Notes: generated by a model not told the origin, from the letters alone. A stretch of 64,000 nt of DNA from Bacteroidales bacterium (GCA_020636775.1 JACJXF010000010.1:1-64000); one strand, 5' to 3'; shown: positions 8,780-17,240, counted from the stretch's first letter. Translations and numbers: made by a program.

Positions 8780-9565
8780 ATGAAACGAATTTCTGCAATT
8801 AGCCTTGTTGCGTTATTACTATGCTTTGGATTCAGCTTTAATGCTAATTCCCAGACCCTTCAGGATCTCGGTCGAACCGACAGGGTTACCTATGGATTTC
8901 ACTGGATAACATCGACTCTGGTCGACAATTCCATTGCTTACCCGGATTACCGGAAAAAAGGCCCTCTATGGTCTTTTGGAATGGACTTTGAACGTTATGA
9001 ATATACCCGCGGAGGGACGCGTTTTTCCATGCGATCCAAGGTAATAGGGGACTTGTTGTGGGCCATTGGTCAGGAATTTAAAAAAGAAAAATTGCCGGTC
9101 TACGGAGCTGACCTTTCCAACCTTTTCTGGTTTAATTTTGGATGGAATGTACTGGTGACAGATAAAGTGGTAGGAGGTCTCGGATTTCATATGTCGGATT
9201 ATATCATAGGGGCTCATCATGCCGATGAATTTGGATCTGATACTGGAATTACAGATCCTACCGGATGGTGGTTCACAATGGGGCCTACTGCTTATTTTGA
9301 TATTCTGGTTTACAAAAAACTAACCCTTGATATCATAGGAAATTACGGCTATCCGCTGGTGCGCGTTTCTACCCCGCAGAGCTATGTTAAAACAGATGGA
9401 TACCCAAAGCCCGGATTTTACTATTACGATATAAAATTACTGCATTCTTCAGGCTTCTATCTGGGATTTGAATCATCACACGCACTCGATAAGGGAAGCT
9501 TTAATGATGATATACGAAGGAATGATTTTCTAATCGGTTACAGATTGAAACTTGTGCCCAGATAG
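8780..9565 (+). CDS. Secreted or outer-membrane beta-barrel-like protein, unknown function
   Basis: 261 residues with a signal peptide (about 1-24, ending NANSQ). The mature protein is rich in aromatic and alternating polar/hydrophobic segments (YGFHWITSTL, FWFNFGWNVLV, LTLDIIGNYGYPLV, FLIGYRLKLV) typical of outer-membrane strands; the last strand ends in a basic tail. No family recognised. Neighbours give no functional clue. Confidence 0.62.
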   Translation: MKRISAISLVALLLCFGFSFNANSQTLQDLGRTDRVTYGFHWITSTLVDNSIAYPDYRKKGPLWSFGMDFERYEYTRGGTRFSMRSKVIGDLLWAIGQEFKKEKLPVYGADLSNLFWFNFGWNVLVTDKVVGGLGFHMSDYIIGAHHADEFGSDTGITDPTGWWFTMGPTAYFDILVYKKLTLDIIGNYGYPLVRVSTPQSYVKTDGYPKPGFYYYDIKLLHSSGFYLGFESSHALDKGSFNDDIRRNDFLIGYRLKLVPR

Positions 9566-9702
9566 AGGTGATATGGTTATTGAGTGCACTGTGCAGGGAT
9601 TGCAAGGGATGTAACCGAAGTTTCAAGTTTCCTTTTGCCCTGCTCAGAATACCTGAAATTCAGTTTTCGCAAAAAATATTCTTCAATCTCTCATCATAAT
9701 CT

Positions 9703-9710
9703 TATATTTG
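9703..9710 (+). promoter_or_regulatory. Bacteroidota -7 box upstream of alpha/beta hydrolase
   Basis: TATATTTG is an exact TAnnTTTG match 28 bp before the start codon at 9739. No clear -33 TTG is seen at the expected spacing. Confidence 0.4.
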
Positions 9711-9738
9711 AAGTAGAAATCCTTACTTCAAAAAACTA

Positions 9739-10611
9739 ATGGGAAGATTGATTTTAATAGTTTTCTTTTTTTCTATTTTTTCCATCAAAGCAGATGCTCA
9801 GGAAAGCAACCAAAAGGCGGTTGAATATCCTGTAGAGTATACTGCCCGGCTGAATGTGGTTTACAGCACTGTGAACGGATGGAAGGGAAGGATGGACTTG
9901 TACAGCAACCCAAATGCACTCCGGCCCACGCCTGTGGTTTTAAATATTCATGGCGGGGGATGGAACCACGGCGACAAAGAATCGCAGACAGGCTTCGGAT
10001 CATTCTTTAAACACGGCTATGCGGTTGCCAATGTAGAATACCGACTGGTTGATGTTGCTCCGGCTCCGGCTGCCATTGAAGATGTGCGCTGCGCACTCAT
10101 TTACATTCTTAATCACGCCAAGGAACTGAATATCGACACTCAAAAAATTGTTATCATGGGAGGATCGGCCGGCGGGCATCTGGCGCTTATGGCGGGATTG
10201 CTTGGAAACGATCGAAGGTTCGATACCAACTGTTCCTGTGCATCCGAAATAAAAATTGCTGCTATTGTTGACAAATACGGAATTGCTGATCTTACCACAC
10301 TTGGAGATTACGGTTCAGCTAAGAAATGGCTGGGAGTAAATTCCGGTAACCGCGGGTTCACAAAGTCTGTCTCCCCTATTTATTATGTGAAAACTGATAG
10401 TCCGCCCACCATAATCGTACATGGTAATGCAGATCCTGTTGTTCCTTATGAGCAATCGGTACTCTTGCATCAGAAATTTGTGGACAGTGGCGTAAAAACT
10501 GACTTTATTACTATCGAAGGCGGAAATCACGGAAAATTTACCAGGGAAGAGAATGAGCAGTTTTCTGTCAGGATGTGGAAATTTTTAGAGGAGCTGGGAT
10601 TGGAAGAGTGA
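9739..10611 (+). CDS. Secreted alpha/beta hydrolase (BD-FAE/HSL-like esterase)
   Basis: 290 residues with a signal peptide (about 1-20, ending ADAQ). Fold motifs are complete: oxyanion hole NIHGGGW (about 69-75), nucleophile GGSAGGH (serine near 142), acid in ADPVVPYEQS (near 232) and histidine in GGNHGKF (near 263). This is the pattern of the hormone-sensitive-lipase/BD-FAE group, which includes bacterial carbohydrate esterases that remove acetyl or feruloyl groups from xylan. Together with the esterase at 5549 it fits glycan deacylation outside the cell; the exact substrate is not determinable. Confidence 0.85.
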   Translation: MGRLILIVFFFSIFSIKADAQESNQKAVEYPVEYTARLNVVYSTVNGWKGRMDLYSNPNALRPTPVVLNIHGGGWNHGDKESQTGFGSFFKHGYAVANVEYRLVDVAPAPAAIEDVRCALIYILNHAKELNIDTQKIVIMGGSAGGHLALMAGLLGNDRRFDTNCSCASEIKIAAIVDKYGIADLTTLGDYGSAKKWLGVNSGNRGFTKSVSPIYYVKTDSPPTIIVHGNADPVVPYEQSVLLHQKFVDSGVKTDFITIEGGNHGKFTREENEQFSVRMWKFLEELGLEE

Positions 10612-10628
10612 ATTCAGATTCGCAATAA

Positions 10629-10684
10629 ATTTAGAAGGCAGAATTTAGAAGGCAGAATTTAGAAGGCAGAATTTAGAAGGCAGA
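10629..10684. repeat. Four perfect copies of a 14-bp tandem repeat
   Basis: The unit ATTTAGAAGGCAGA is repeated four times without error at 10629-10642, 10643-10656, 10657-10670 and 10671-10684, directly after the hydrolase gene (stop at 10611). A related run (GAATTTA units then AGAAGGCGG) is at 13140-13174 after the GH92 gene. A perfect array of this kind suggests recent slippage expansion. Confidence 0.85.
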
Positions 10685-10724
10685 AGGCAAACCATAAGCC
10701 CGTAACTTCGTAACTTAATTACCC

Positions 10725-10831
10725 CTACCAACCGTCAGGCAGGCATTAACCCATTAACCCATTAACCCATTCACCCATTCACCCATTTACCCATTAACCC
10801 ATTTACCCCTGCCAACCGGCAGCCAGGCATT
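10725..10831. repeat. Octamer array between CCGGCAG-type palindromes
   Basis: A run of CATTAACC/CATTCACC/CATTTACC octamers (about 10743-10812) is bordered by TACCAACCGTCAGGCAGGCA (about 10726-10745) and TGCCAACCGGCAGCCAGGCA (10810-10829). The latter two belong with the TGCCTGCCGGTAGGCA palindromes at 16928-16978. No gene is present; the GH92 gene starts at 10846. Confidence 0.65.
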
Positions 10832-10845
10832 AAACCAAAACCCCA

Positions 10846-13131
10846 ATGAAAACCAACTATCCCATCCTCCTCCTCCTCAGCCTCGCAGCTTTCTCCTCCT
10901 GCAAGCACAGCCAGGATGCAGATCTTAGCCGCTATGTGAACCCCCTTATCGGCAGTGACTCAAAATACGAATTGTCCAATGGGAATACCTATCCTGCCAT
11001 AGCCATGCCCTGGGGGATGAATTTCTGGACTCCCCAGACCAACCGGATGGGTAATGGATGGTGCTATCAGTATGCTGCAAATAAGATCAGAGGAATAAAG
11101 CAGACTCATCAGCCTTCGCCCTGGATAAACGATTACGGTGCTTTCTCAGTTTTTGCCACCACCGACAAACTGGTTTTTGATGAGAACCAGCGCGAATCAT
11201 GGTTTTCGCATAAGGCTGAAGAGGCAAGACCCTGGTATTATAAAGTCTATCTGGCCAGTTATAACACCACGGTCGAAGTTACTCCCACCGAACGAGCGGC
11301 CTGCTTTCGTTTTACCTTTCCAAAAACCGACAGTGCCTTTATAATATTTGACGGCTTTTTTAAGAATTCTTATCTGAGAATTATACCCGGCGAAAGGAAG
11401 ATTGTTGGATATGCCTGTAATAACTCCGGAGGTGTTCCTGAAAATTTCAGAAATTATTTTGTTGCTTATTTTGATAAGGATTTTGAAGAGGTTTACTCGG
11501 TTCGGGAAGGACTGATCTTGCATGATAGCCTGGAGGTAAGCAGTAAACATTCTGGTGCCATTGTCTCTTTCAAAACTCTTGAACATGAAGTTGTAAACCT
11601 GCGTATTGCCTCTTCATTTATAAGTCCACAGCAGGCAGAAATCAACCTCAAAAGGGAGATTGGTGAGGATGCATTCGATCAGGTCTGTGAAAAGGGTAAG
11701 GAGGAATGGAATGACAAGCTTTCGAGAATAAAAGTCGAGGGTGGAGATGATGCTCAGATGACCAGCTTTTATTCGGCACTCTATCGGACCATGCTCTTCC
11801 CGAGAAAGTTTTACGAAATGGATGAGAATAACAAAATCATTCATTACAGTCCATACAATGGAAAAATAGAAGACGGCTATATGTTTACGGATAATGGATT
11901 CTGGGATACCTTCAGGGCAGTTTTTCCTTTCTTCACACTCGTTTTTCCGGATCTCAATTCTCACATTATGGAGGGTCTGGCAAACACATACCGGGAGAGT
12001 GGCTGGCTACCTGAATGGGCAAGTCCGGGCCATCGCGATTGCATGATAGGATCCAATTCGGCTGTACTTATTGCAGATTCTTACCTAAAGGGAATTCCCG
12101 ATAAAGACATAAATACACTGTACGAGGCCATCCTGAAGAACAGTGAGAATGCCGGTCCCCTGAGTTCAGTCGGGAGATATGGGGTAGGCTACTATAATTC
12201 CCTGGGATACATACCCTATGATGTGGGTATTAATGAAAATGTTGCCAGAACCCTCGAATATTCATTTGCAGACTTTACAATATCCAAACTGGCCAGAGCT
12301 TTGAATCGTCCCGGGGCAGAGGTAGACAGCTTTGCCAAAAGAGCTCTGTATTACAGGAATGTATTCGATTCTTCCGTCAATTTTATGAGAGGCCGTAACC
12401 GCGATGGGAGCTTTCAGTCTCCTTTCCGCCCTGATAAATGGGGTGATGCTTTTAGTGAAGGTTGCTCCTGGCACTGGACGTGGTGTGTATTTCATGATAT
12501 CAGAGGGTTAATGAATATGATGGGAGGGGAGAAGGCTTTCACTGCAAAACTGGATTCCGTTTTTACAGTGGCTCCCACATTCGACTATTCTTATTACGGT
12601 GTACAGATTCATGAAATAACCGAGATGCTGATCATGAATATGGGTCAGTATGCGCATGGCAATCAGCCCATTCAGCACATGAGCTACCTGTATTGCTATG
12701 CAGGTGAACCCTGGAAAACGCAGTATCATGTAAGAGATATCATGAACCGACTGTATACTCCGGCTCCTGATGGACTTTGTGGTGATGAGGATAACGGACA
12801 AACATCGGCATGGTATGTCTTTTCGGCTATGGGGATGTATCCTGTGACCTCCGGAACGGGCGAATATGTGCTGGGCTCACCACTTTTCAGAAAAGTCAGC
12901 ATCAGCCTTGAAAATGGTAATACCTTTGTTATCTCTGCTCCTGCCAACAGCCATGATTATATCTATGTAAAAAATGCCACACTCAACGGGAAAGAGTATT
13001 CGAAAAATTACCTCAGGCATGAAGATATTTTGAAAGGAGGAATGTTGAGGCTGGATATGGATTCCGTCCCGGCAATGGAACGGGGCGTTTTGGAGAAGGA
13101 CAGGCCGTATTCGATATCGGGGGAGGAATAG
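10846..13131 (+). CDS. GH92 family alpha-mannosidase, lipoprotein
   Basis: 761 residues with a lipoprotein signal (lipobox FSSC, C20). The GH92 signature runs throughout: YVNPLIGSDSKYELSNGNTY after the signal, AMPWGMNFWTPQT, a beta-sandwich N-domain, then an (alpha/alpha)6 barrel with ITEMLIMNMGQYAHGNQPIQH and GLCGDEDNGQTSAWYVFSA (near residue 643), where the acidic residues belong to the calcium/active site. GH92 enzymes are calcium-dependent exo-alpha-mannosidases acting mainly on N-glycan or yeast mannan linkages; the linkage preferred here cannot be read. There is no SusC/SusD pair nearby. Confidence 0.93.
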   Translation: MKTNYPILLLLSLAAFSSCKHSQDADLSRYVNPLIGSDSKYELSNGNTYPAIAMPWGMNFWTPQTNRMGNGWCYQYAANKIRGIKQTHQPSPWINDYGAFSVFATTDKLVFDENQRESWFSHKAEEARPWYYKVYLASYNTTVEVTPTERAACFRFTFPKTDSAFIIFDGFFKNSYLRIIPGERKIVGYACNNSGGVPENFRNYFVAYFDKDFEEVYSVREGLILHDSLEVSSKHSGAIVSFKTLEHEVVNLRIASSFISPQQAEINLKREIGEDAFDQVCEKGKEEWNDKLSRIKVEGGDDAQMTSFYSALYRTMLFPRKFYEMDENNKIIHYSPYNGKIEDGYMFTDNGFWDTFRAVFPFFTLVFPDLNSHIMEGLANTYRESGWLPEWASPGHRDCMIGSNSAVLIADSYLKGIPDKDINTLYEAILKNSENAGPLSSVGRYGVGYYNSLGYIPYDVGINENVARTLEYSFADFTISKLARALNRPGAEVDSFAKRALYYRNVFDSSVNFMRGRNRDGSFQSPFRPDKWGDAFSEGCSWHWTWCVFHDIRGLMNMMGGEKAFTAKLDSVFTVAPTFDYSYYGVQIHEITEMLIMNMGQYAHGNQPIQHMSYLYCYAGEPWKTQYHVRDIMNRLYTPAPDGLCGDEDNGQTSAWYVFSAMGMYPVTSGTGEYVLGSPLFRKVSISLENGNTFVISAPANSHDYIYVKNATLNGKEYSKNYLRHEDILKGGMLRLDMDSVPAMERGVLEKDRPYSISGEE

Positions 13132-13584
13132 TAGAGGGAGGAATTTAGAATTTAGAATTTAGAAGGCGGAAGGCGGGAGCATCATTTATTCACCGAAGCT
13201 TCAGTGAAGGTGTGCCCATTTACTCCAATATATACTTAGAATCTAAAGGAGTAACGAAGTAACGGAAGTAACGAAGTAACGTAGTAACAAAGTAACGAAA
13301 GTAACGAAGTAACGGAAGTAAGGTTTGGTAAATTCAAAGGCTGATGGAAGACACTCATTAACTCATTTACTCACCAAAGCTTCAGCGAAGGTGAGCCCAT
13401 TCACTTCAATATATACTCACTAGAAATAACGGAAGTAACGTAGTAACGGAAGTAACGTAGTAACGGAAGTAAGGTTTGGTAAATTCAAAGGCTTATGGAA
13501 GACACCCATTAACTCATTAACTCATTAACTCATTAACTTATTAACTCCTAACTCCGTAACCCTGTAACCCCATTACTATTTCAT
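13132..13584. repeat. Two tandem ~190-bp modules with GTAACG octamer cores
   Basis: The gap between two convergent genes is almost entirely repeat. Module A (about 13187-13367) and module B (about 13368-13578) share the same order: a TTCACC/GGTG palindrome, a CAATATATACT segment, a variable run of GTAACGAA/GTAACGGA/GTAACGTA octamers, the conserved string GGTTTGGTAAATTCAAAGGC, then TATGGAAGACA or TGATGGAAGACA and CATTAACT octamers. Module B has fewer octamers than A. The palindrome that begins a third unit lies at 13584-13609, inside the next gene. An inverted copy is at 16981-17107. No open frame is conserved between copies. Confidence 0.85.
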
Positions 13585-13609
13585 TCACCGAAGCTTCAAT
13601 GAAGGTGAA
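13584..13609. repeat. 26-bp palindrome overlapping the end of the TonB receptor gene
   Basis: Arms TTCACC (13584-13589) and GGTGAA (13604-13609) enclose GAAGCTTCAATGAA. It begins one base before the stop codon of the receptor (13585-13587) and encodes the receptor's last seven residues, PSLKLR plus part of the preceding serine codon. Confidence 0.85.
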
Positions 13610-15843
13610 CCAGGCTTGAAATCAAAAGGCAGCCTCAAAGTAAGGGCGAAGTTTCTGCCAGGATTAAACAAATTTACCTCTTTAAGGGTGGAAAGGTGAT
13701 CCACGTATTTGACGTCAAAAATATTATTAACAGATAGGGCAATGTAAACTGACTGGTTTTTTACTTTTATGAATCCTCCTGCCGAGAGATCCAGAAGGCT
13801 GTAGCCGGCGGTGGGGGTTTCATCAGGAGCAGCTTTATCCTGTTTGAACGCAATGCCCAGATTGGCAGAAATGCTTGCCTTGCTGATATTTCCCATCTTT
13901 TCTTTTTCGGCAATCCACTCAAAGTTCAGTTTACCTGCGGGGACAAATGGAAGGTAATCTCCATTGTCCTGCTTTCCGGTAACACTGGAAAAGGTGGTCT
14001 GAAAATGCATCCATTTAATAAATTCAGGATGTATGTGTAAGCCCGCCTCTCCCCCGAATAATAGCGAGTTACGCTGCATGTATTTGTATACCGGCAGCCC
14101 GCCAGTGGTAAGGCTGCCGGTAGGCGCGATAAACAGATAATCTCTGATAATATTGTAAAAGCCTGCTATATCGATGGTAAAATTCTGACGATGGAAATGG
14201 GTGCTAAGGTCCGCCTCGTATGAGTTTTCCGGCACAAGGCTGCTGTTTCCGCTTTCGTAGCGACCTTCGTGCGGACCGTTGGAGGTTAGCTCGGCAAGAT
14301 TTGGGGTGCGGTAAGCTGCAGCAATATTTCCCCTGAACAGAAGCTGATCGCTTGCACTGAAGGTCGTTCCTATTGAACCGCTGAAGCTGCTGTAATTCCT
14401 GTTAAGGGGAGCCCTGTATGATGCTGAATCGGGGAAGCTGTAGGCATAGGTTTGCAGCGACTTATTATCGTAACGTACTCCTGTCTGCAATTTGAGTTTT
14501 TCAAAAAACGTCTTCTGCAAAAGTGCAAATCCGGAATAATTATTTATATCGGCATTGGGCAAGAGAATGGTTTCCCTGTCATGGGTATTGCGGTTCAATT
14601 GCTTAATGCCCTGAAAGCCGACAATATACTCCGAATACTTGTCGGATGGGAGGTATACCTTTGTTTCATAACAGAAGGTACCAAGGTTCATCTGCAACTC
14701 GTAAATACCGGGATCTCCAATATGGATAAGCTGCGTATTCTGGTAGGAAGTGTTAAGGTCCATCTTGGTTCTTCCCAGATAAATCTTGTTCCTGCCGGAT
14801 ATCAGATGTGTCTGAAACTGCTGGTAATACAACAACTCATACCTCCCTCTCTGATTAATAAGAGCAAGAGCTTCGGGTTCAATAAGGCCCAGATTCTGCT
14901 GACTGTAATCGTAGTACAAACTAAAAGAACCAATCCTGTTGCTCGAACCGATAATTGTCTTTAGAGAATATTCGTTAAACCGGGAGTTAGGCACATAGGC
15001 ACCTCCTCCCTGCAGATAATCGGCATTGGTCTTTTGTCCGGCACGTATCCCTCCATAAAAATTTTTACCTGCTCCCTTTATCCCAAAATTATTGGTCATC
15101 CCAAGACTATTTGAAAACAACTGAAGATTGTAATCCCCACTGACTGTGCCTGCCTCAGCTGGTTTCTCCCGGATAAAATTCACTACACCCCCAATGGCAT
15201 CGGAGCCGTAAAGCAGGGATGCCGGTCCTTTAATGACTTCCACATCGGAAATGCCGAATTCATCAATACCCAGCGGATGATGACTCGAATACTGGTAGTT
15301 TTCAAAGCGAACACCATTGTTCAGTACCAGGATGTCGTTCATGGATAGTCCGCGGATAACAGGCTTCGAGATACCACTTCCCTTCGATATCATGTCAACA
15401 CCGGGAATCTTTGTAAGCATTTCCATGAAATTAGGGGTAGCTTTCAGCTCGGTGGAGCTAAGTTTTAGAACGTCAATTTTTACCGTATTCTGATGCTGGC
15501 TTGTATTATAGCCCCCGGTAACAACTATTTCTTCGGCTTCCACAACCGACTCTTTAAGTTCAACGTTTAATTCAACTGGCTGACCGTTCAGAACAATGGA
15601 TTCGACTTTTGAGGCGAAGCCAACATATGAAAACTGAAGTTTTATATTTCCGTTGGGTAGATCGGGAAGTTCATACTCACCATCTGCACCGCTGATCGTT
15701 CCTTTATATATTTCGGGTAACAGAATACTTGCGCCCACCAGAGGTAAATTGTTCTGGTCGGTGACTTTTCCACGTATTACATTTTGGGACAAAAGGACCT
15801 GAGAGCTGAGAAGCAGCAATCCAATAATCAACTTACATTTCAT
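13585..15843 (-). CDS. TonB-dependent outer-membrane receptor
   Basis: 752 residues. Signal peptide (about 1-19), a CarboxypepD_reg-like domain (VIRGKVTDQNNLPLVGASIL, about 22-105), a plug with IRGLSMNDILVLNNGVR and VEVIKGPASLLYGSDAIGGV (about 165-220), then a 22-strand-type barrel. No SusD gene follows, so it is probably not a SusC glycan importer; a metal chelate, siderophore or cobalamin-like ligand is more likely, but unproven. The natural last barrel strand NFALTLRLPFDF is followed by ten extra residues, mostly encoded by a dispersed palindromic repeat. A 170-codon antisense frame inside is a shadow. Confidence 0.9.
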   Translation of the reverse strand: MKCKLIIGLLLLSSQVLLSQNVIRGKVTDQNNLPLVGASILLPEIYKGTISGADGEYELPDLPNGNIKLQFSYVGFASKVESIVLNGQPVELNVELKESVVEAEEIVVTGGYNTSQHQNTVKIDVLKLSSTELKATPNFMEMLTKIPGVDMISKGSGISKPVIRGLSMNDILVLNNGVRFENYQYSSHHPLGIDEFGISDVEVIKGPASLLYGSDAIGGVVNFIREKPAEAGTVSGDYNLQLFSNSLGMTNNFGIKGAGKNFYGGIRAGQKTNADYLQGGGAYVPNSRFNEYSLKTIIGSSNRIGSFSLYYDYSQQNLGLIEPEALALINQRGRYELLYYQQFQTHLISGRNKIYLGRTKMDLNTSYQNTQLIHIGDPGIYELQMNLGTFCYETKVYLPSDKYSEYIVGFQGIKQLNRNTHDRETILLPNADINNYSGFALLQKTFFEKLKLQTGVRYDNKSLQTYAYSFPDSASYRAPLNRNYSSFSGSIGTTFSASDQLLFRGNIAAAYRTPNLAELTSNGPHEGRYESGNSSLVPENSYEADLSTHFHRQNFTIDIAGFYNIIRDYLFIAPTGSLTTGGLPVYKYMQRNSLLFGGEAGLHIHPEFIKWMHFQTTFSSVTGKQDNGDYLPFVPAGKLNFEWIAEKEKMGNISKASISANLGIAFKQDKAAPDETPTAGYSLLDLSAGGFIKVKNQSVYIALSVNNIFDVKYVDHLSTLKEVNLFNPGRNFALTLRLPFDFKPGSPSLKLR

Positions 15844-15963
15844 TCCGGGTCGGTATTATTTCCAGCATGATTAACAAGTACTTCAGGAAATTGTTGAGAA
15901 GGGCCGGCTTGAATCAATCGGCAAGTTGCAGCACATTTCTTCATTTGACTTATTAAACTTGTG

Positions 15964-15971
15964 CAAAGGTA
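15964..15971 (-). promoter_or_regulatory. -7 promoter box for the TonB receptor
   Basis: Read on the minus strand, TACCTTTG followed by CAC exactly matches the Bacteroidota -7 consensus TAnnTTTG. A TTG is present upstream but only 15 bp away, shorter than usual. It implies a leader of about 115 nt. The remaining 15844-16172 gap shows a single GTAACGAAGG fragment near 16092 and nothing else. Confidence 0.55.
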
Positions 15972-16172
15972 TGCTTAAGAAATTTACAAATTTGAGATCT
16001 AAGGTTAAATTAACATAGCTTAACTTTTAGCTTTGGACAAATAATTTTAATTTTAGAGTATGTTCATCGTCGCTGAGTGAATTATTAACGAGGTAACGAA
16101 GGTCCGATAGACAGGCGCTATTTTTTTTTCTAATACATAACAAAACTAATAGTAGTAAAAACAAATAAAGCA

Positions 16173-16874
16173 ATGATCAGCCTAAATTCAAAGAATGCCT
16201 TGATAACCGGCTCAAGCCGGGGAGTGGGGCAACAAATTGCCCTGGGGATGGCCGCTCTGGGATGTAATGTAATTGTTCACGGTCGCAAAGCCGACAGCTG
16301 CAAAAAAACGCTGGAAATGCTCAAAAAATATCCAGTAAAAACATGGAGCGTTTATGGGGAATTGTCGGATGAAAACCAGGTGAAGGATTTAATCCGACAG
16401 GTAATTGCGTTAGAAGTACCTGTGGATGTACTATACAATAATGCTGCCATCATGACGGCCTATCATCAGGATATCTGGAAACACAGCTGGGATGAATGGG
16501 CACTGACTTTCAGGGTTAACGTTATGGCCATGTACAGTCTTTGTGCTGCCTTTATTCCTCCTATGATAGAAAGAGGGTTCGGAAGGGTGGTTAACCTCAG
16601 TTCAGGAATTAAAGGTAATCCCCAGCTGGCTCCTTATGGAGCTTCCAAATGGGCCGTCAACAAGCTGACCGATGATATTGCATCCACCCTGGAAGGAACC
16701 GGTGTTCGAATCAATTACATGGATCCGGGATGGCTAAGAACAGACATGGGTGGAGCCAATGCTGAGCACGCGGTTGAAGATGTTCTGCCCGGTGCCCTGG
16801 AACCCGCATTGGTGGATGATGATGGTCCCAATGGAGTGTTTTTTGAGGCGATGAAGTTCAGGGGAGGAAGGTAG
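16173..16874 (+). CDS. Short-chain dehydrogenase/reductase
   Basis: 233 residues, the classical SDR length. Cofactor site ALITGSSRGVGQQIA (about 8-22), NNAA motif (about 90-93), catalytic serine in NLSSGI and the YGASKWAVNK catalytic Tyr-Lys pair (about Y155, K159). The residues after the first beta-strand (HGRKADS) favour NADP(H). Substrate unknown. It is isolated, between the TonB receptor promoter region and a repeat region. Confidence 0.88.
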   Translation: MISLNSKNALITGSSRGVGQQIALGMAALGCNVIVHGRKADSCKKTLEMLKKYPVKTWSVYGELSDENQVKDLIRQVIALEVPVDVLYNNAAIMTAYHQDIWKHSWDEWALTFRVNVMAMYSLCAAFIPPMIERGFGRVVNLSSGIKGNPQLAPYGASKWAVNKLTDDIASTLEGTGVRINYMDPGWLRTDMGGANAEHAVEDVLPGALEPALVDDDGPNGVFFEAMKFRGGR

Positions 16875-16927
16875 CGCACGCCTTCGACCAGCGTTGGGAA
16901 AACCGGGGGAATAGCAATGTAAATGTC

Positions 16928-16978
16928 TGCCTGCCGGTATGCAGGGGTTACGGGGTGAATGCCTGCCTGCCGGTAGGC
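16928..16978. repeat. Paired TGCCTGCCGGTAGGCA palindromes
   Basis: Two copies of a near-perfect palindrome, TGCCTGCCGGTATGCA (16928-16943) and TGCCTGCCGGTAGGCA (about 16964-16979), separated by GGGGTTACGGGGTGAA-like sequence. Relatives border the octamer array at 10725-10831. Confidence 0.6.
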
Positions 16979-16980
16979 AC

Positions 16981-17107
16981 GAGTTAATGAGTTAATGGGT
17001 ATCTTCCATCAGCCTTTGAATTTACCAAACCTTACTTCGTTACTTTCGTTACTTCGTTACTTCTTTACTTCCGGCACTCCTGTAGATATTACGTATATAT
17101 TGGAGTA
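16981..17107 (-). repeat. Inverted copy of the GTAACG module
   Basis: Read on the minus strand this contains, in order, CCAATATATACG, a short GTAACGAA/GTAACGAAA run, GGTTTGGTAAATTCAAAGGC, TGATGGAAGAT and CATTAACT octamers. Roughly 38 nt around the GGTTTGG string are identical to module A at 13318-13351. It lies between the SDR and the M16 gene and stops about 85 bp before the M16 promoter. The TTCACC/GGTG palindrome found at the other end of modules A and B is missing here. Confidence 0.82.
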
Positions 17108-17193
17108 CATGCCTGCCTGGCCTTTTGTCAGCTGCTTAATTTTCCCGTCTGAAATAGAATATTGAAAACACCTAAAAGAATTAAAATTCTACC

Positions 17194-17201
17194 TACATTT
17201 G
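17194..17201 (+). promoter_or_regulatory. -7 box upstream of the M16 peptidase
   Basis: TACATTTG is an exact TAnnTTTG match 39 bp before the start codon at 17241. No TTG occurs at the expected -33 spacing. Confidence 0.4.
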
Positions 17202-17240
17202 ATATAGATCACTTCAATCTCAATAAATCTAAATTATATA

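Noticed and set aside
10629..10684. 14-bp tandem repeat as an integration site or origin iterons
   Set aside because: No integrase, replication initiator or DnaA-type boxes lie nearby; simple slippage explains it.
13240..13490. GTAACG octamer runs as a CRISPR array
   Set aside because: Units are 8-9 bp without unique spacers of 30-40 bp, and no cas genes are in the window.
14452..14964. 170-codon plus-strand frame inside the TonB receptor gene
   Set aside because: Antisense to a well-conserved receptor barrel; composition follows the complement of the real gene, with no motif.
13585..15843. TonB receptor as SusC of a polysaccharide utilization locus
   Set aside because: No SusD gene is adjacent, length is 752 residues (SusC is usually about 1000), and the neighbour is an SDR.
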